This document shows positions 61,700-64,000 of a stretch of DNA of 64,000 nt, one piece after another. The stretch spans positions 238,501-302,500 of the forward strand of contig JAQFVV010000516.1 in the NCBI GenBank assembly GCA_028023455.1, given 5' to 3'. The notes beneath the pieces are model-generated. The model was given only the letters and a program-made list of their open reading frames with translations. It searched no databases and had not been told where the DNA came from. A program made the position numbers and the translations under genes. How positions within the stretch are numbered: position 1 is the stretch's first letter; every line of letters starts with the position of its first letter. Source of the stretch: Epiperipatus broadwayi (Eukaryota; Onychophora; Udeonychophora; Euonychophora; Peripatidae).

Positions 61700-62123
61700 T
61701 AGTTTTTTAAATATGATTCAAAATTTGGAACCTGCCATTGATAGAACCAGATGCAGTGGAATATTTACATAGTTTGCCTGACATGACTAAAATTATCTTA
61801 AGTTTTTTTTTACATTATTTTATACATGGTAATTCTTTTAACATTCCTTTACCATTTAATTTTTTGGAAATATGATTAAAATTTAGAACATTTCATCAAC
61901 AGAACAAGATACAATGGAATATTTTCAAAACTATAAGATAGTGCCCACCTAAAATTTATGTAATAATGAGCATGAAACTATATTTTATGTTTAAATTGAG
62001 ATGCAATGTTGGACATGTTCTAAATGTCTGTCTGTTTGGAAAGAAACATGGTTATAAGGCTCTAAAACATCGTTTGTGACTTCACTAACATTAGTTTACA
62101 AGTGGTGTAGTGAATTTACATTT
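61700..62123 (+). pseudogene. Merlin (ISXO2-like) transposase, N-terminal part, degenerate
   Basis: The frame at 61908-62123 reads DTMEYFQNYKIVPT, NLCNNEHETIFYV, IEMQCWTCSKCLSVWKETWL and GSKTSFVTSLTLVYKWCSEF, interrupted by three stops. The spacing C..(N/G)HE....W.C..C....W..GS......L..(V/I)Y.W is that of ISXO2-like/Merlin transposases, whose N-terminal Cys pairs bind zinc. A second, poorer N-terminal piece (EPDAVEYLHSLPDMTKI) lies at 61737-61790 in a diverged duplicate of the same stretch. The DDE catalytic region was not found. Inactive remnant. Confidence 0.55.
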
Positions 62124-62459
62124 TAAAAAATATTAATTACAATTCTTTGGATTTTGTATGTTTCAATAGAATATTTTCAAAATTAAGTGATGTCTGTCTG
62201 CCAATTTGTTATAGTCTACTAAATGATATTTCTTTTTTACCCTTTGGACTTCTGAGTTTTTTTTATCATTTTAAGAAATAAAAAAAAAACATAATTATTG
62301 AATTCAATAACTTAGAGTCGGTCATATTGTTTATACCATGTGTTGTAAACCCTTGGCCTCTGAAAATTGATTATTTTTTTAAAAAAGGGTAGCAAGCTTC
62401 CAGTAGGCATATTATATAAGTACCAGTATTATAAACCTATTCTTAGTAGGTACATTGAA
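62124..62459. other. Unannotated spacer
   Basis: May contain further decayed Merlin sequence; not supportable. Confidence 0.3.
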
Positions 62460-64000
62460 TAAATGGACTTTACTTGATACAGACTCTTCCATGACCAAAA
62501 TGGAGAACTGCACTTGTGGCTATGAAACTGTCTGGATTAAAGAGGGATATAGCTGCTGTTAGTGAAATTGGGTGAATATGTTTTTTTTAGAAAGACAGGT
62601 TAATTAGTGAATTTAAAATGTATGTTATTGAATTTGAATTAAACTCTAGTTTAGTATCCTCTATTGTGTCAATGAAATGTTAATGTTCTTAAGATTTGCA
62701 TAATAATATTAATGCTCATTTTATTAGAATACCTGCTCCAACATTAAATTCAGAGAATTAATGGAAGAAAAACTTTATTTTTGTTAGGTGGTATTATTAC
62801 AGCAATATCATCAAAAGATTAAAAAATCTTTGGATATGCATGCATTAATACCAATAGTAGACTTTTATCAAAGGTTACTGAAAACAATGTCAATTCAAGT
62901 AGTTTGTTATTGTTGAATTCATGCAAAACATGTGAATTAACTATCACTAATACTTTATTAAGGCAAAAAAAACTACTTCAAAAGAATATGACAGCATTCA
63001 TGCTCAAAGCAAGGTAATTTAATAAGTGACTTTATAGTTATGATTCATAATACAAGATAATTTCACATTACATGAGCACTTATAAACTGAAATTGAAAGA
63101 CAGATTACAGATTAATACATTCCAAAATTAAAATGTTTGTTGCATTAAAAAAAGCTATAAAGAAAATAGATGTTAGTTCTTTAGAAGAATTTACTAAACA
63201 TACTAAATTTCATCAGCTATTAAACACAAAATTTGCAATTTTTGAAACTTTAGGATTGTTGTATTATTAAAAAATGGAAGTTTCTTAAAGTTACAAATAA
63301 ATCTGTTTCTGGGTGTATAAAAAAGAATCATGACTCGTTTTTTATCAATGATTAAATTATTAAAAACTTAATTAAGAAAGCATGTAACATTCTCTGCTTG
63401 GTAAAGAAATAGATTAAATGTGGAACTTTATAATAAATATAATGATCTAAAAACAGAAGTTCAATGATTGACAAGAAGACTTAAAATGAATGGTGAATTA
63501 AAATCTCAAAGTGGTTATAGACCTAAGAAAAGCTATCACAAGCCTATTAAGTCAGGAATGACACTCTCTTTAATTATAACAATATATTTTGAACAGATGG
63601 AAAAATATTTTTTTATCAACTTTTGAATAATTTTGTTAAATAGATTGCATCCATTTATAGATAAATGGTTACTAGAAATTAGATGTGGTTTTAAGAATAA
63701 AGAATTATTTTAAATATGATGTATTGCCATGCAAATGTAAGAAAAGCATTGGGAACAAAAAGTGATTTATATTGATTTGATCAACAAATTTGACTCACAT
63801 AATAGAACAGTTGTATGACATCATTTAAAATTAATTGGTTGTTCACCAAACATTATTCATAATAAACAGCATCTACCTGATAGAATAAAAGCAAGTATTT
63901 TACTGCAGATGGAAAATCTTAGGTGTTTGAGTGGAAACTGGTACTAAACAAGAATAGATATTTGTTCCAACAATTTTTATGTCAATTTGATCTTTCAAAT
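62460..64000 (+). pseudogene. APE-type non-LTR retrotransposon (endonuclease + RT), runs off the right edge
   Basis: In order on the plus strand, in broken frames: WRTALVAMKLSGLKRDIAAV near 62500 (start of the AP-endonuclease domain, usually RTALVA.EL....DIAALSE); SSSLLLLNSCKTCELTITNT and LLRQKKLLQKN near 62890-62980 (LL..C....L.ITNT.F...); NHDSFFINDEIIKNLIKKA near 63330-63380 (the dWFd.NdeeI linker); then CGFKNKELF and IYIDLINKFDSHNRTVV (RT block around FiDl.KAFD), followed by LIGCSPNII. Many stops. The endonuclease start differs in style from copies A-C, so this is probably a different LINE family. The rest lies beyond the window. Confidence 0.7.

Overview
This is a very AT-rich stretch of a metazoan nuclear genome (roughly three quarters A+T by eye). 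It has no bacterial-style gene density, rRNA, tRNA or CRISPR. Evidence for an invertebrate animal: two spliced exons of a DEG/ENaC-family ion channel, GIY-YIG-type Penelope-like retroelements, RTE-like LINEs of the kind common in arthropods and other invertebrates, mariner and Merlin transposase remnants, an LTR retrotransposon, and many (AT)n microsatellites. I cannot name the species; arthropod or another protostome is an inference.

Host gene: two exons on the + strand, 16961-17092 and 47612-47755, join in phase and encode adjacent parts of the extracellular domain of a DEG/ENaC channel (GVCWTFN and NGLEIVLDL, then GTLQLFVH and ILGPG). The intron between them is about 30.5 kb. The remaining exons were not found and may lie outside the window. 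No other host gene can be supported, apart from a weak candidate exon near 21.27-21.48 kb.

Upstream part (1-16960): the 3' end of an RTE-like LINE (3-251); a 4-kb foldback element (about 1556-5628) whose core holds an N-terminal Merlin/ISXO2-like transposase remnant; MITE-like hairpins at 7.0 and 10.5 kb; and a repeat family around a long (AT)n tract (11.39-13.27 kb).

Intron (17093-47611): a Penelope-like (PLE) remnant between inverted repeats (17339-19128); a 0.9-kb foldback (24070-24985); a young, complete 5,566-bp LTR retrotransposon (28265-33830, minus strand) whose only coding capacity is a gag protein; two head-to-tail RTE-like LINEs (33961-37930); and two more PLE GIY-YIG fragments (38.6-39.0 and 45.5-45.9 kb).

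Downstream part (47756-64000): (AT)n palindromes at 50.2-50.3 kb; a 2.7-kb tandem array (52617-55312) of a 422-bp unit, each carrying a hammerhead ribozyme, five units in one orientation and two in the other, flanked by a 13-bp target-site duplication (a metazoan retrozyme insertion); a degenerate mariner (56.5-57.35 kb); an RTE-like LINE on the minus strand (59.7-60.6 kb); a Merlin remnant (61.7-62.1 kb); and an APE/RT LINE running off the right edge (62.46-64.0 kb).

The main points of interest are the retrozyme array, the gag-only LTR element, and the PLE remnants that could be the source of retrozyme mobilisation. Together they show autonomous and non-autonomous elements packed into and around the introns of one channel gene.
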